Part shown: positions 33,882-43,569 of the stretch, piece after piece
Numbering within the stretch: position 1 is the first letter of the stretch
How the letters are laid out: every line of letters starts with the position of its first letter
Position numbers and translations under genes: made by a program
Source of the DNA: Oricola sp.
GTDB taxonomy: Bacteria > Pseudomonadota > Alphaproteobacteria > Rhizobiales > Rhizobiaceae
Direction: 5' to 3'
Length of the DNA stretch: 64,000 nucleotides
Assembly: GCF_022763245.1 (NCBI RefSeq)
Contig: NZ_JALEGV010000040.1
Span: forward strand, 434,001-498,000
Notes under the pieces: model-generated
What the model was told of the DNA's origin: nothing
The model's input: only the letters and a program-made list of their open reading frames with translations
Database searches by the model: none

Positions 33882-34046
33882 ATGGCCAACAATCGCTTCA
33901 AGGCAGCATTCGGACGCATCGCAGACGTGTTCGCCGTTCCCACCCGCCAGAAGATCGAAAACGACTATCTCGAACGCTCGTGCTCGATCCAGGACGTTGA
34001 GCGCCGCATGCGCGAGATCGAACGCGGCAAGTTCCGCAACTACTAA
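33882..34046 (+). CDS. DUF3563-like small protein
   Basis: 54 residues with a strong ribosome site (AAGGAGAC) before ATG 33882. The second half, ENDYLERSCSIQDVERRMRE, fits the DUF3563 pattern of a DYL-x-DLE-RRMRE motif found in short proteobacterial proteins of unknown function. Upstream in-frame ATG 33792 adds sequence that does not look coding. Confidence 0.7.
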   Translation: MANNRFKAAFGRIADVFAVPTRQKIENDYLERSCSIQDVERRMREIERGKFRNY

Positions 34047-34132
34047 GGGCACAGGCACGGCCGGGCGGCTCGACCTCCATCCCGGCACAGATGCCCCCTT
34101 GCGAACCGGAAAAAACTTGGCAGGCTGACTGC

Positions 34133-34555
34133 ATGTTCCGGTTCGCCCCTCTTCTCTTCCTCCTCTTTTCCTCCACGGCCGCCTCGGCCGGATCGCTCGA
34201 CAGCTTCGCCGGCCGCTATCTCGGCTGCGCCGTCTCCGGCGGCGAATGGTCGCCGATCGAGACCGTGCTCGCGCTTTCCGGCGGCGGTCTGTCCGGCTCC
34301 TACGTCTTCATCGAATCCGACGGCCGCGAGGTTTCCGGCGACATTCTCGCAGGCCTGCCCTCCGGCGCGAACGGCGTGGCGCTGCGCTGGCGCGACCTCT
34401 ATGGAGAGGGACCGGCCGTCTTCACCTTCTCGTCTGACGCCGCACGCTTCGACGGATACTGGATGGCCGACCAGGGAACCGATCGCTTCGCCTGGTACGG
34501 CGTGCGCGCCGATGCCGACCAGCCCGCTCCCGATTGCCGCATCCCGATCAGTTGA
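34133..34555 (+). CDS. secreted hypothetical protein
   Basis: 140 residues with a clear signal peptide (MFRFAPLLFLLFSSTAASAG). The mature part is a compact, probably beta-rich domain (WSPIETVLALSGGGLSGSYV, then a late FAWYGV) with two Cys. ATG 34133 is chosen because it starts the signal peptide; the upstream ATG 34091 adds polar residues. No family recognised; periplasmic location is inferred from the signal. Confidence 0.6.
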   Translation: MFRFAPLLFLLFSSTAASAGSLDSFAGRYLGCAVSGGEWSPIETVLALSGGGLSGSYVFIESDGREVSGDILAGLPSGANGVALRWRDLYGEGPAVFTFSSDAARFDGYWMADQGTDRFAWYGVRADADQPAPDCRIPIS

Positions 34556-34790
34556 GACGACCGCTCCGCACCGCCGTTAACGCCGAAACGGCAAGGGGCT
34601 TGATCCACCGCGCCTAAGGGTGCGTAATAATTGCGGGAGAAACGATTCAGGGCGTCACGCAGACGTGAACTTTGTTCGCTTGCGCTGTCCGCCCGAAAGA
34701 TGGAGCGTGGATCTCCGGATTTCGCGGGAAGGATGAGTTCGTTCGAACCGCGACGCCGTTCATGGACGACAGACAAAGGAGCCCCTCGTC

Positions 34791-34979
34791 ATGTCCAGCC
34801 GCCCCACCCTGCTTCTCGATCTCGCACGGATCATGATCAAGCAGGCGAAGTTGCTCAAGGCGCAAGGCCTGTTCTCCGAGGCCCGTTCGATCGCATTGCG
34901 CGCGATCGAGCTCAACCAGGTCGGCCACGCCTCGACGCGCCTGCAGCCCGTACCCGTCCGCGCAAGGCGCCGCCGCTAA
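34791..34979 (+). CDS. small TPR-like hypothetical protein
   Basis: 62 residues with a good ribosome site (AAAGGAGCC). A single amphipathic helix pair (LLDLARIMIKQAKLLKAQG, then LFSEARSIALRAIELNQ) resembles one TPR unit, followed by a basic tail ending RARRRR. It is convergent with cckA and ends 11 bases from it. The 235-base spacer upstream (34556-34790) has an AT-richer patch near 34620-34635 but no clear promoter. Confidence 0.5.
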   Translation: MSSRPTLLLDLARIMIKQAKLLKAQGLFSEARSIALRAIELNQVGHASTRLQPVPVRARRRR

Positions 34980-34990
34980 CTCTCTTTCCG

Positions 34991-37594
34991 TCAGGAACCG
35001 GAGGATGACGCCTGGCTGTCGTCCTCGAGCATTTCCTTGACCGTCGTCGCCAACTGCTTGAGCGAAAAGGGCTTGGGCAGGAAACCGAACTTCGCGCCTT
35101 CCGGCAGGTTCTTCGCGAAGGCATCTTCGGCGTAGCCCGAAACGAAGATGAACTTGATGTCGGGATGCGTCTTGCGCAGTTCCGTCAGAAGCGTCGGGCC
35201 GTCCATCTCGGGCATCACGACATCGGAAACGACGATGTCGATCTGGCCCTCGAGCTCTTCCATCAATTCCAGCGCTTCCACGCCGCTCGAGGCTTCGTGA
35301 ACCGTATAGCCGCGTGAGGTCAGCGCCCGCACGCCGCCCATGCGCACCGCGTCCTCGTCCTCGACCAGCAGCACGCTCGCCGTTCCGGAGAGGTCGCGCT
35401 TCTTCTCCGGCGCCGGGGCTTCCGCCTTCGGTGCCGGCTTCTGGTTGTCCGTGCTCACATGGCGCGGCAGGAAGATGCGGAACGTCGTTCCCTTGCCCAC
35501 CTCGGAATCGGCATAGATGAAGCCGCCCGTCTGCTTGACGATGCCGTAGACCATGGAGAGGCCGAGACCCGTCCCCTTGCCCACTTCCTTGGTGGTGAAG
35601 AACGGCTCGAAGATCTTCTCCAGCACGTCGGGCGGGATGCCCGTGCCGCTGTCCTTGACCTCGATGAGGACGTAGTCGCCGGGCGAAAAGGCGCGATAGC
35701 CGAACTCGTCGCAGTCCTTCTCGAAGACGTTGCGCGTGCGTATCGTCAGGTCGCCGCCGTCCGGCATCGCGTCGCGGGCGTTGACGGCGAGATTGACGAT
35801 CACCTGCTCGAACTGACCGAGATCGGCCTTCACGGACCACAGGTCGCGCCCGTGCTCGATCTGCAGATTGATCGCGTTGCCGACGAGCCGCGACAGCAGC
35901 ATGCGCAGGTCGGCAAGGACGTCGGTGAGCGAAAGCACTTCGGGAAGCAGCGTCTGGCGCCGCGAGAACGCCAGCAACTGGCGCACCAGGGACGCGGCGC
36001 GGTTGGCGTTCTGCTTGATGTTCATGATGTCCGGGAAGGACGGGTCGGACGGTCGGTGGCTCGTCAGCAGCAGGTCCGACGCCATGATGATGGCGGTCAG
36101 GACGTTGTTGAAATCGTGCGCGATGCCGCCGGCAAGCTGCCCGACCGCCTGCATCTTCTGGCTTTGCGCCATCTGCCCTTCGAGCGCCTTCTGCTCGGTG
36201 GTGTCCATCGCGTAGAGGATGGCGGCCTCTTCCGTCGCATGCGCGCCGCCCGGCTCGCCATGTCCGCTGACCGCGTTGACGAAGACGCGCAAATGGCGCT
36301 CGTTGGTCGACGGCCCGATGACCGTGTCGAAGGGCTCGATCTTCGCCTGGTGCGCGCGCGCCGCCGCGAAGGCCTTCTTGAAACGCTCCACCGAATCGCC
36401 CTGCAGCAGCGCCGCAAACCGGATGCGGCCCGCCACGTCGTCGGCGCTCGTCACCGCCCCGAACAGGTTCATGAAGGGCGCGTTGGTCCGCAGGATTCGG
36501 CCTTCCATGTCGAGCGCGGCGATCGCCATCGGCGTGGAGTTGAAGAAGCGCGTGAAGCGCACTTCCGAAGCCCTTAGATCGTCGGTGCTTTCGCCGATCT
36601 CCGACCGGTTCAGGACGATCGTCAATGTCTGTCCGGGAAGCCCCTGCCGGGCTCCCTGCACCCGGTGGATCAGCTGGACCGGCACGCTGACGCCGTCGGC
36701 GCGCATCATGTCCACGTCGATGGTCGAGGTGCGCGTCGCGCCCCGGTCGGCGCGCACGGCGTTGACCATGGCCATGCCCTCGCCCGCGACCATGTCGGAC
36801 ACCGCGACCGACCCCGGCACGAAGGCGGTCAGGTCGATGCCGAGCCAGCTCGCCAGCGTCGCGTTGACATATTGAACCCGCCCCTGCGCGTCGGCCGAAA
36901 AGAAGCCGGCCGGCGCGTGGTCGAGATAGTCGATCGCCTTCTGCAGTTCGAGGAAGGTCTCCTCCTGGTCCTCGCGCTCGGTGGTGATGTCCACGAGGCG
37001 CCAGACCCTCATCGGGGCCTTGCGCCGCCCGACCGGCAACAGCCGCACCGAAACGCGATACCAGCGCGGCCCGCCCTCGCTGCGCTGCAGGCCGCTTTGC
37101 AGGCGGAACTCCTCGTCCGCCTCGTCGCCGCGAATCAGGCTGTTGGCGAGCCGGTAGACCGCATTCGCCGCGTCGTCATGGCGCGACAGGACCGAATCAG
37201 GCGGCTGAACGTCCTCGGCGCTCGTCGCGCCGGTCATCTCCCGATAGGCGTCGTTGAAATAGGTCAGGCTGCCGCGGTCATCGAGAATGCAGACTCCGTC
37301 GGGCATCGCGTCGGCATAGGCGCGACCCACATCCTGCACCCGGTCGCCATGGGCGAATTCCACGAAGCCGATCGCCGAGGCGAACAGGTAGAACACGCCC
37401 ACCATCGCGAGAATGCCCAGCATGACGAGCAGGAAGGTCTCGTTAAGGGTATCGCGATAGAAGAAAAGGAAAGCGGCAGCCACAAGCGATGCGACACCGA
37501 GGATGAGAAGCCGAACGGCCGCGCTCGGCTGGTTACCCAGTGCGTCGAGCACCCTGTCCTGGCTCGCCATGGCAGGTTTTCCGGCTTTACCCAT
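34991..37594 (-). CDS. cckA: cell-cycle hybrid histidine kinase CckA
   Basis: 867-residue membrane sensor kinase that, through the phosphotransferase ChpT, controls CtrA in alphaproteobacteria. Two N-terminal helices (about residues 25-75), three PAS-like segments (about 90-420), a HisKA box [14 protein letters not shown] with the phospho-His near 492, HATPase motifs ([35 protein letters not shown] in the G1/F region) and a C-terminal receiver with phospho-acceptor Asp in [12 protein letters not shown] (about 793). HDFNN plus receiver in one chain is the CckA pattern. Convergent with the small gene before it; divergent from the FliO-like gene. Confidence 0.93.
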   Translation of the reverse strand: MGKAGKPAMASQDRVLDALGNQPSAAVRLLILGVASLVAAAFLFFYRDTLNETFLLVMLGILAMVGVFYLFASAIGFVEFAHGDRVQDVGRAYADAMPDGVCILDDRGSLTYFNDAYREMTGATSAEDVQPPDSVLSRHDDAANAVYRLANSLIRGDEADEEFRLQSGLQRSEGGPRWYRVSVRLLPVGRRKAPMRVWRLVDITTEREDQEETFLELQKAIDYLDHAPAGFFSADAQGRVQYVNATLASWLGIDLTAFVPGSVAVSDMVAGEGMAMVNAVRADRGATRTSTIDVDMMRADGVSVPVQLIHRVQGARQGLPGQTLTIVLNRSEIGESTDDLRASEVRFTRFFNSTPMAIAALDMEGRILRTNAPFMNLFGAVTSADDVAGRIRFAALLQGDSVERFKKAFAAARAHQAKIEPFDTVIGPSTNERHLRVFVNAVSGHGEPGGAHATEEAAILYAMDTTEQKALEGQMAQSQKMQAVGQLAGGIAHDFNNVLTAIIMASDLLLTSHRPSDPSFPDIMNIKQNANRAASLVRQLLAFSRRQTLLPEVLSLTDVLADLRMLLSRLVGNAINLQIEHGRDLWSVKADLGQFEQVIVNLAVNARDAMPDGGDLTIRTRNVFEKDCDEFGYRAFSPGDYVLIEVKDSGTGIPPDVLEKIFEPFFTTKEVGKGTGLGLSMVYGIVKQTGGFIYADSEVGKGTTFRIFLPRHVSTDNQKPAPKAEAPAPEKKRDLSGTASVLLVEDEDAVRMGGVRALTSRGYTVHEASSGVEALELMEELEGQIDIVVSDVVMPEMDGPTLLTELRKTHPDIKFIFVSGYAEDAFAKNLPEGAKFGFLPKPFSLKQLATTVKEMLEDDSQASSSGS

Positions 37595-37675
37595 GTTCCT
37601 CTAGTCGCCCGCATTGGCGCTTGGACATGGGTTGAATCACAAAGATCCCCGGCGCGAAAGTCCCGGCGATTAAAA

Positions 37676-37704
37676 TTGTCATGGCCATATGCTATTGCTA
37701 ACAC
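37676..37704 (+). promoter_or_regulatory. weak predicted promoter for the FliO-like gene
   Basis: TTGTCA (37676-37681), 17-base spacer and TAACAC (37699-37704), in the AT-richest part of the 162-base spacer between divergent cckA and the gene at 37757. The -10 is poor. Confidence 0.3.
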
Positions 37705-37756
37705 CTTCCGCGCGGCAGACCGGGCAAACCGCCGGATACACGAATGAGGACACGCG

Positions 37757-39019
37757 ATGACTGAGTGGTTGACGCAACTGCTGGGCGAGACGGCCGCGAC
37801 TTACACGATCTACATTACCGGCGGCATCATCGTTCTTGTCGCGCTCTGGATGGTGTGGAGCCTGAGCCGGCGAATCGCGCGCGGCATCCGCCTCAGCGGC
37901 AATCGCAGGCGGCCGCGCCTTTCGGTGATCGAGGCGGCGACCGTCGACGGCAAGCGCCGCGTCGTGCTGGTGCGCCGCGACGAGGTCGAGCATCTCGTCA
38001 TGATCGGCGGACAGAACGACTTCGTGATCGAAAGCGGCATCGGCAAGACACAGGGCGAGGCGGCCCAAGGCGCTCCGGCGCGCGACCGCCGCCCGCGCGA
38101 TCCCGCCGTGCCCGCCGCGCGCCCGCGCCCTGCTGCCGCGCCCGCCCCCCGGCCCGCGACGCGCCGCCAGCCCGTGGCGCCTGAAACGCCGGACCCGAAG
38201 GTCGATTCGCGGCCTGCCGCTGCCGCCGCCACAGCATTTGTCCGGCGCGAGCCGGATGTTCAGATGCCGCCGCCCGCCGCGCCCGTGGAACCGGAAATCC
38301 GGACACCGGCGCCCGTCCGGGAACAGGAAGCGGTTGCCGTCGAGGTGAAGCCCGTGCGCGTCGAGGCGCCGGAAGCGCCCGTCGCGGCTCCCCGAAACGA
38401 GCCGCGGGTTCGCGTTGCGCGCGCGGATGTCGATGCGGCGCCGGCAGCCGAGACGGCCGAAGAGGTCGCGCCCGTCCGCGAAACGCCGAGCGAGGAGGTG
38501 ATTTCGGCCGAGGCCGTACAGGAGCCTGCCCCGGAAGCGCCTATCGATCCCGCCCCGGCGGAGGACGAAAGCGAGCAGCCGGTCGTGGCGGCGGACGCCG
38601 CCGAGCCGGAAGTCGGCGACACGGATGTGGAGGAAATCCAGGCGGTCATCGATTCGGCCCCGGTCCTGCCGCCCGTCCCGCCGCAGAGGCCCCGGCTTTC
38701 CCTGGTGCGGTCCCCGGCTCCCGAGCCGGAGCCGGAACCGGTTGCGCAAGCGAGCGAAGAGGCCGAGGTCGAACCGGCGGAAGCCCCGACGGCTGACGCT
38801 GAAACGGTCGCCGAACAGCCGGACGAGAGCGCCAGCGACGTGGCGGGCGAAGCCGATGACGAGCAGCCGCAGGACGCGGCGTCCGACGAGGCGCAGGAGG
38901 CCGCCGCCGAGGGCGAATCGGACACGCCGGCCGATCCCGACAAGCCGGTCCTGCCCGGAAACGCGGCGCTCGAACGCGAGATGAACCGCCTGCTCGCGCA
39001 GCTGGCGCAGAAGGACTGA
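37757..39019 (+). CDS. FliO-like membrane protein with long acidic Pro/Ala-rich tail
   Basis: 420 residues. One N-terminal transmembrane helix (IYITGGIIVLVALWMVWSL, about 17-36), then a short conserved domain (LSVIEAATVDGKRRVVLVRR, then VEHLVMIGG) like the FliO flagellar export-assembly protein. The remaining ~300 residues are low-complexity Pro, Ala, Glu and Val. No other flagellar gene is nearby, so flagellar function is doubtful; it may be a FliO-fold relative with another role. Divergent from cckA; a bidirectional terminator follows. Confidence 0.7.
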   Translation: MTEWLTQLLGETAATYTIYITGGIIVLVALWMVWSLSRRIARGIRLSGNRRRPRLSVIEAATVDGKRRVVLVRRDEVEHLVMIGGQNDFVIESGIGKTQGEAAQGAPARDRRPRDPAVPAARPRPAAAPAPRPATRRQPVAPETPDPKVDSRPAAAAATAFVRREPDVQMPPPAAPVEPEIRTPAPVREQEAVAVEVKPVRVEAPEAPVAAPRNEPRVRVARADVDAAPAAETAEEVAPVRETPSEEVISAEAVQEPAPEAPIDPAPAEDESEQPVVAADAAEPEVGDTDVEEIQAVIDSAPVLPPVPPQRPRLSLVRSPAPEPEPEPVAQASEEAEVEPAEAPTADAETVAEQPDESASDVAGEADDEQPQDAASDEAQEAAAEGESDTPADPDKPVLPGNAALEREMNRLLAQLAQKD

Positions 39020-39058
39020 CGGCGAGCGAACGCCGATCCGAACAGAACGCATGAAACG

Positions 39059-39089
39059 AAAAAGGCGGGCCGTCGCAGCCCGCCTTTTT
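39059..39089. terminator. bidirectional intrinsic terminator
   Basis: A-tract, stem GGCGGGC / GCCCGCC with a 7-base loop, then five T. It works in both directions between the convergent FliO-like gene and dksA. Confidence 0.9.
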
Positions 39090-39131
39090 CATGTCTCTTG
39101 CCTGACCAGGCGCTCGGCCCGTCCGTGACGA

Positions 39132-39551
39132 TCAGTCGTCGCGATAGACTTTCTCACGGCGTTCATGGCGCTCCTGCGCTTCAAGCGACAGGGTTGCGAT
39201 GGGACGGGCGTCAAGGCGCTTCACGCCGATCGGCTCGCCGGTTTCCTCGCAATAACCATAGGTGCCCTCGTCGATGCGCTGAAGCGCAAGGTCGATCTTG
39301 TTGATCAGCTTGCGCTGGCGATCACGCGCTCGCAACTCGATCGCCCGATCCGTCTCCGAAGAGGCCCGGTCGGCGAGATCGGGATGATTGGAACTGTCGG
39401 ATTGCATGTGATCCAGCGTTTCGCGCGCTTCACGCAGGATGTCGTTCTTCCAAGCCAACAGCTTCTTGCGGAAATAGACTCGCTGCCTGTCGTTCATGAA
39501 CGGCTCGTCTTCAGCCGGTACATAGTCAGCAGGAATGTCTTTGAGTGCCAC
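39132..39551 (-). CDS. dksA: RNA polymerase-binding transcription factor DksA
   Basis: 139 residues. Binds the RNA polymerase secondary channel and, with ppGpp, mediates the stringent response. Coiled-coil helix region about 20-90 with the DLADRASSETDRAIELRARD segment at the tip and the globular end YGYCEETGEPIGVKRLDARP. Only one of the four zinc-ligand cysteines of E. coli DksA remains, as in other alphaproteobacterial DksA proteins. The start is GTG 39551 behind GGGAGAG. It has its own promoter. Confidence 0.93.
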   Translation of the reverse strand: MALKDIPADYVPAEDEPFMNDRQRVYFRKKLLAWKNDILREARETLDHMQSDSSNHPDLADRASSETDRAIELRARDRQRKLINKIDLALQRIDEGTYGYCEETGEPIGVKRLDARPIATLSLEAQERHERREKVYRDD

Positions 39552-39583
39552 CGGAACTCTCCCAGCTGGATGCCTTTGCGCGC

Positions 39584-39612
39584 TCTATAGTCGCCTGACG
39601 CCCGGGCGGCAA
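39584..39612 (-). promoter_or_regulatory. predicted promoter for dksA
   Basis: On the minus strand TTGCCG (39612-39607), 17-base spacer and TATAGA (39589-39584), about 33 bases before the dksA start; good match to housekeeping promoters. Confidence 0.6.
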
Positions 39613-39793
39613 GTTCCGTTTCGTCCAATTCCCACTTAAGTGATCAAGCCCTTGGAATCGCTCGAAATGCGAATGCGAACCGCTCGCGGGATCCGGAGGG
39701 CCCGTGGCGGCGCCGTCTTCCACAAACGTATGATTTGCGCTTGCCGCCTCCCCGGGGTAATCGCTTCGCATCGTGGCAGCAGGGAGTTTCCAA

Positions 39794-40300
39794 GTGAGCC
39801 GCCTTTTCTTGTTCCGCCATGGCAAAGCCGCTTGGGCCCAGCCCGGCATGCGAGACTTCGACCGGAAACTCGACGCGCGCGGCATCGAGGAAGCGACCAC
39901 CATGGGGCAGTTGATGGTGGAGCGCGACCTGATCCCGGACATCGTGATGTGCTCGTCGGCGGCACGCGCCGTGGAAACGTTCGACGCCCTCAACCAGTCC
40001 CTGCATCTCGACAATTCGGTGCGCTACGACCAGAACCTCTACGCGACCGACGCGCCGGGTTATCTCGAGATCGCCGCAACGGCGGGTATCGACGGCGACG
40101 TCATGCTGGTCGGCCACAATCCGATGCTCGAGGACGCCGCGCTCGCGCTGGCCGCGGATGGCGACCACAGGGCGATCGAAGCCCTGCACAGGGGTTTTCG
40201 CACGGCGGCGCTGGCGGTCATTCGCTTCGACGGCCCCGCGTCGGTCTTCACCGACAAGACCGGCTATCTGGAGCATTTTCTGACGCCCGCCGAGGGCTGA
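39794..40300 (+). CDS. SixA-type histidine phosphatase
   Basis: 168 residues. The catalytic RHG motif is in LFLFRHGKAAWAQPG near the N-terminus and the second His in LVGHNPMLED (about 111-120), the SixA pattern of the histidine phosphatase superfamily. SixA removes phosphate from Hpt-domain histidines, so a role in phosphorelay damping is plausible, and an Hpt protein and CckA are encoded nearby. GTG 39794 (GGGAG upstream) is chosen over the earlier GTG 39773. Confidence 0.85.
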   Translation: MSRLFLFRHGKAAWAQPGMRDFDRKLDARGIEEATTMGQLMVERDLIPDIVMCSSAARAVETFDALNQSLHLDNSVRYDQNLYATDAPGYLEIAATAGIDGDVMLVGHNPMLEDAALALAADGDHRAIEALHRGFRTAALAVIRFDGPASVFTDKTGYLEHFLTPAEG

Positions 40301-40378
40301 TCCGGGCTCAGGCTTTCGGCCGCCGCAATCAATACCTATATCCGGGCAACAACAAACGGCTCGGGGCAAGACGACAAG

Positions 40379-41833
40379 GTGGCAAGGCTGGTTTCGCTCG
40401 GCGATGAGGCGCTCATCGCGCTCGACACGATCGCCGGCAGGGCGACGGGCGTGTTCTCGCCCAGCCTGCGCATCGGGGTGACCGGCCTGTCGCGCGCCGG
40501 CAAGACCGTCTTCATCACCGCGCTGGTGCACAATCTGCTTCACGGCGGCCGCCTGCCGCTGCTGGACGTCGTCCACTCCAACCGCCTGGCGCGCGCCTTT
40601 CTGGAGCCGCAGCCGGATGACGGCGTGCCGCGCTTCGCTTACGAAACGCATGTCCGCGACCTCGTGGAGAACCGCGTCTGGCCGGATTCGACGCGCGCGA
40701 TCTCCGAATTGCGGCTGACGCTGGAATACGCCTCCGCGAACCGATGGAACCGGCTGCTTCCCGGCGGGCGGCTGCATATCGACATCGTCGACTATCCCGG
40801 CGAATGGCTGCTGGACCTGCCGCTTCTCGGCAAATCCTACGCCGAATTCTCCGCCGAAGCGCTGGAACTGGCACGCAGCGGCAGCCGCGCCGCGCTGTCG
40901 GCCGACTTCCTCGCGCTGGCCCAATCCCTCGACCTGCAGGCGCCGGCGACGGAAGCGCAGGCGCAAGACCTCGCCGAGGCCTACAAGACCTACATGCAGG
41001 CCTGCCGTCATGACGGGCTTGCCCTTTCGACCCTTCCGCCCGGTCGTTTCCTGATGCCCGGCGATCTCGAAGGCTCCCCCGCGCTCACCTTCGCGCCGCT
41101 CCCCGGGCTTGCCGAGAAACCCGCCAGGGGTTCGCTTCAGGCGATGATGGAGCGGCGTTTCGAATCCTACAAATCCGTGGTCATCAAGCCCTTCTTTCGC
41201 CATCACATCGCGCGGCTCGACCGGCAGATCGTCCTGATCGACGCGATGCAGGCCATGAATGCCGGACCGGAGGCCGTACGCGACCTGGAGCGGGCGCTGG
41301 GCGACATCATGTCGTGCTTCCGTCCCGGCGGTCCCAGCCTGCTGACGGGCCTCTGGCAGCGCAGCATCGACCGGGTGCTCGTGGCGGCGACGAAGGCCGA
41401 TCACCTGCATCACGAAGACCACCCGAAGATGGAAGCGATCGTGCGCCGCCTCGTGCAGCGCGCCATCGCGAAGGCCGGCATGCGCGGCGCGCGGGTCGAA
41501 TCGCTGGCGCTGGCCGCCGTCCGCGCGACCCGCGAAGCGACGGTTCGGCAAGGCCGCGAACGACTTCCGGTGATTGTCGGCACGCCCATCGCGGGCGAGA
41601 CGATCGACGGCGAAACCTTCGACGGCGAAACCGAGACCGGCATCTTCCCGGGCGACCTGCCGGACGATCCGGACGACATCTTCGCGGAGGACAGCGCGGC
41701 GCAGGACACGCACCGTTTCGTGCGTTTCCGCCCGCCGACGCTGGAACGTGACGCCCAGGGCGCGACATTGTCGCTGCCGCATATCCGGCTCGACAAGGCG
41801 CTGCAATTTCTGATCGGAGACCGCGTGACATGA
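40379..41833 (+). CDS. ycjX: YcjX family P-loop protein
   Basis: 484-residue predicted GTPase-like ATPase of the DUF463/YcjX family, with the P-loop GVTGLSRAGKTVF (about 33-45) and the conserved DYPGEWLLDLPLL region (about 138-150). Family members are stress-linked cytosolic proteins of unknown mechanism. GTG start. Its stop overlaps the start of the next gene (ATGA), preserving the ycjX-ycjF pair known from other proteobacteria. Confidence 0.9.
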   Translation: MARLVSLGDEALIALDTIAGRATGVFSPSLRIGVTGLSRAGKTVFITALVHNLLHGGRLPLLDVVHSNRLARAFLEPQPDDGVPRFAYETHVRDLVENRVWPDSTRAISELRLTLEYASANRWNRLLPGGRLHIDIVDYPGEWLLDLPLLGKSYAEFSAEALELARSGSRAALSADFLALAQSLDLQAPATEAQAQDLAEAYKTYMQACRHDGLALSTLPPGRFLMPGDLEGSPALTFAPLPGLAEKPARGSLQAMMERRFESYKSVVIKPFFRHHIARLDRQIVLIDAMQAMNAGPEAVRDLERALGDIMSCFRPGGPSLLTGLWQRSIDRVLVAATKADHLHHEDHPKMEAIVRRLVQRAIAKAGMRGARVESLALAAVRATREATVRQGRERLPVIVGTPIAGETIDGETFDGETETGIFPGDLPDDPDDIFAEDSAAQDTHRFVRFRPPTLERDAQGATLSLPHIRLDKALQFLIGDRVT

Positions 41834-42924
41834 GCGACGACGCCAAACGCCGCAAGCCCCGCGCCTTCACGGTCGAGAAGCCCGCCCCCGAGGAGGTGCC
41901 GCCGCCCGTACGGCCGGACGCGCCTGCCCTTCGGCGCAAACCGCGCGCGATCAAGCCCGGCCCCTCGCTCGCCATGGAGCCGGACGACTTCTTCGAGCAG
42001 GAGGCGATGACCGCCGATCAGGCGGTGATCAAGGACGTCGACAAGCGGGGCGGCTGGTCCTTCGGCTCGCTGGCGATCGGCGCGGCCAGCCTGTTCGTCA
42101 GCCTGGCGGCCGGCTTGTGGATCGATTCGATCATTCGGACCCTGTTCGAGCGCGCGCCGTGGCTCGGCTGGCTTTCGCTGGGCCTGGCGGTCTTCCTCGC
42201 CCTCGCCGTCATTCTCGTGGTCATCCGCGAGATCACCGCGATAATGCGGCTGCGGTCGGTCGATCTCCTGCGCAACGAATTGGCGGACGCGCTCGTCGGA
42301 TCCGACCAGAAGCGGCTGTCCCGCGCGACGCGTGAACTCGTGCGGCACATGGCCGGCAACCCGAAGAGCGCTGCCGGACTGGCCGTGCTGCGCGACCAGC
42401 GCGGCGAGATCCTCGATGCGGCCGACTACTACGCGCTGGCCGAACGGGAATTGTTTCGGGGGCTCGACCGCGACGCCTCGCTGCTCGTCATGGGCGCGTC
42501 GAAGCGGGTTTCGGTGGTGACGGCCGTCAGCCCGCGCGCCTTTCTCGACATCGCCTATGTTCTCTTCGAGAATTTCCGCCTCGTGCGCCGCATGTCCGAG
42601 CTCTATGGCGGACGGACCGGCGCGTTCGGCAGCGTGCGCCTGCTGCGCAAGGTCGTGGGTCATCTGGCCGTCACGGGCGTGGCGAGCGTCGGCGACGGCC
42701 TCGTGCAGCAGGTGATCGGTCACGGCGTCGCCTCGCGGCTCTCCGCCCGGCTCGGCGAAGGCGTGTTGAACGGCCTGATGACGGCCCGCGTCGGCCTCGC
42801 CGCGATGGACGTCTGCCGCCCCGCCCCCTTCCACGCCGTCGGCCGGCCGAAACTCTCGGCAATTCTCGCGACGCTGACGGCTTCGCAGGAAGAAGAAAAG
42901 CGGCCTTCCGACAATACTCTGTAA
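41830..42924 (+). CDS. ycjF: YcjF / TIGR01620 family membrane protein (DUF697)
   Basis: 364 residues: a hydrophilic Pro/Arg-rich N-terminus of about 80 residues, two transmembrane helices (about 82-102 and 113-138), then a cytosolic DUF697-like domain (VTAVSPRAFLDIAYVLFENF and a glycine-rich helical end). It is encoded with YcjX and probably acts with it at the inner membrane. Function unknown. Confidence 0.88.
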   Translation: MSDDAKRRKPRAFTVEKPAPEEVPPPVRPDAPALRRKPRAIKPGPSLAMEPDDFFEQEAMTADQAVIKDVDKRGGWSFGSLAIGAASLFVSLAAGLWIDSIIRTLFERAPWLGWLSLGLAVFLALAVILVVIREITAIMRLRSVDLLRNELADALVGSDQKRLSRATRELVRHMAGNPKSAAGLAVLRDQRGEILDAADYYALAERELFRGLDRDASLLVMGASKRVSVVTAVSPRAFLDIAYVLFENFRLVRRMSELYGGRTGAFGSVRLLRKVVGHLAVTGVASVGDGLVQQVIGHGVASRLSARLGEGVLNGLMTARVGLAAMDVCRPAPFHAVGRPKLSAILATLTASQEEEKRPSDNTL

Positions 42925-42974
42925 CACTTCGTGAGCCTCGGAAACCCGCTCTGGCTTTCAATGCAAAGTTTGTG

Positions 42975-42982
42975 TTAACCAT
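42975..42982 (+). promoter_or_regulatory. TTAACCAT box, CtrA half-site match
   Basis: An exact TTAACCAT lies 51 bases before the gene at 43033. This octamer is a known CtrA recognition half-site in alphaproteobacteria. An 8-mer can occur by chance, though TTAA is rare in DNA this GC-rich. Confidence 0.35.
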
Positions 42983-43032
42983 TGCCGTCAATGATGCGAT
43001 CACCGCACAGCCGATCATGAGAGCCGCTTGCC

Positions 43033-43557
43033 ATGAAAATCCGTTCGATGGCCCTTTGTTTCCTCGCGACATTGCCCGTCGCAGCCACCGTCGCACCTGT
43101 CGAGGCGAATGAGCGCGAGTCGCGTTTCTTCCGGCAGATCGAAGGCAAGTGGCGCGGCCCGGGCGAAATCGTCGCCGGCAAATACAAGGGCACGAAGTTC
43201 ACCTGCGAGTTCTCCGGCGAGACCCCGTCCAACAATCTCGGCATGACGCTGGACGGCGGCTGCCGCGTCGGTTTCTTCTCCCAGAAGATGAAGGCGACCG
43301 TGAAACGCAAGGGCCACGGCTATACCGGGACGTTCATGGACGGCTCCGACGGCGAAGGCCTCGACGTGACCGCGGGCGCGATTTCTCCCACCCGGGCTGT
43401 GCTGACGCTGAAGCGCAACCAGCTGGACGGCGCGATGCTGGCCCGCCTCGCCTCGAAGAACCAGCTCAACATCACCGTCTCGGTGACGGTTGGCGACACG
43501 CTGGTTCCGGTGATCGGGATGAAGCTCGACCGCGTCAAGCGCGTCGCGAACAAGTAA
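43033..43557 (+). CDS. secreted hypothetical protein
   Basis: 174 residues with a signal peptide (MKIRSMALCFLATLPVAAT, ending near VEA). The mature domain starts with RFFRQIEGKWRGPGEIVAG and has a lipocalin-like or beta-barrel feel (alternating strands, GTFMDGSDGEG turn). Good ribosome context (GAGCCGCTTGCC before ATG is only moderate). Convergent with folK, 12 bases apart. Family not identified. Confidence 0.65.
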   Translation: MKIRSMALCFLATLPVAATVAPVEANERESRFFRQIEGKWRGPGEIVAGKYKGTKFTCEFSGETPSNNLGMTLDGGCRVGFFSQKMKATVKRKGHGYTGTFMDGSDGEGLDVTAGAISPTRAVLTLKRNQLDGAMLARLASKNQLNITVSVTVGDTLVPVIGMKLDRVKRVANK

Positions 43558-43569
43558 GCCGCTTCACGC

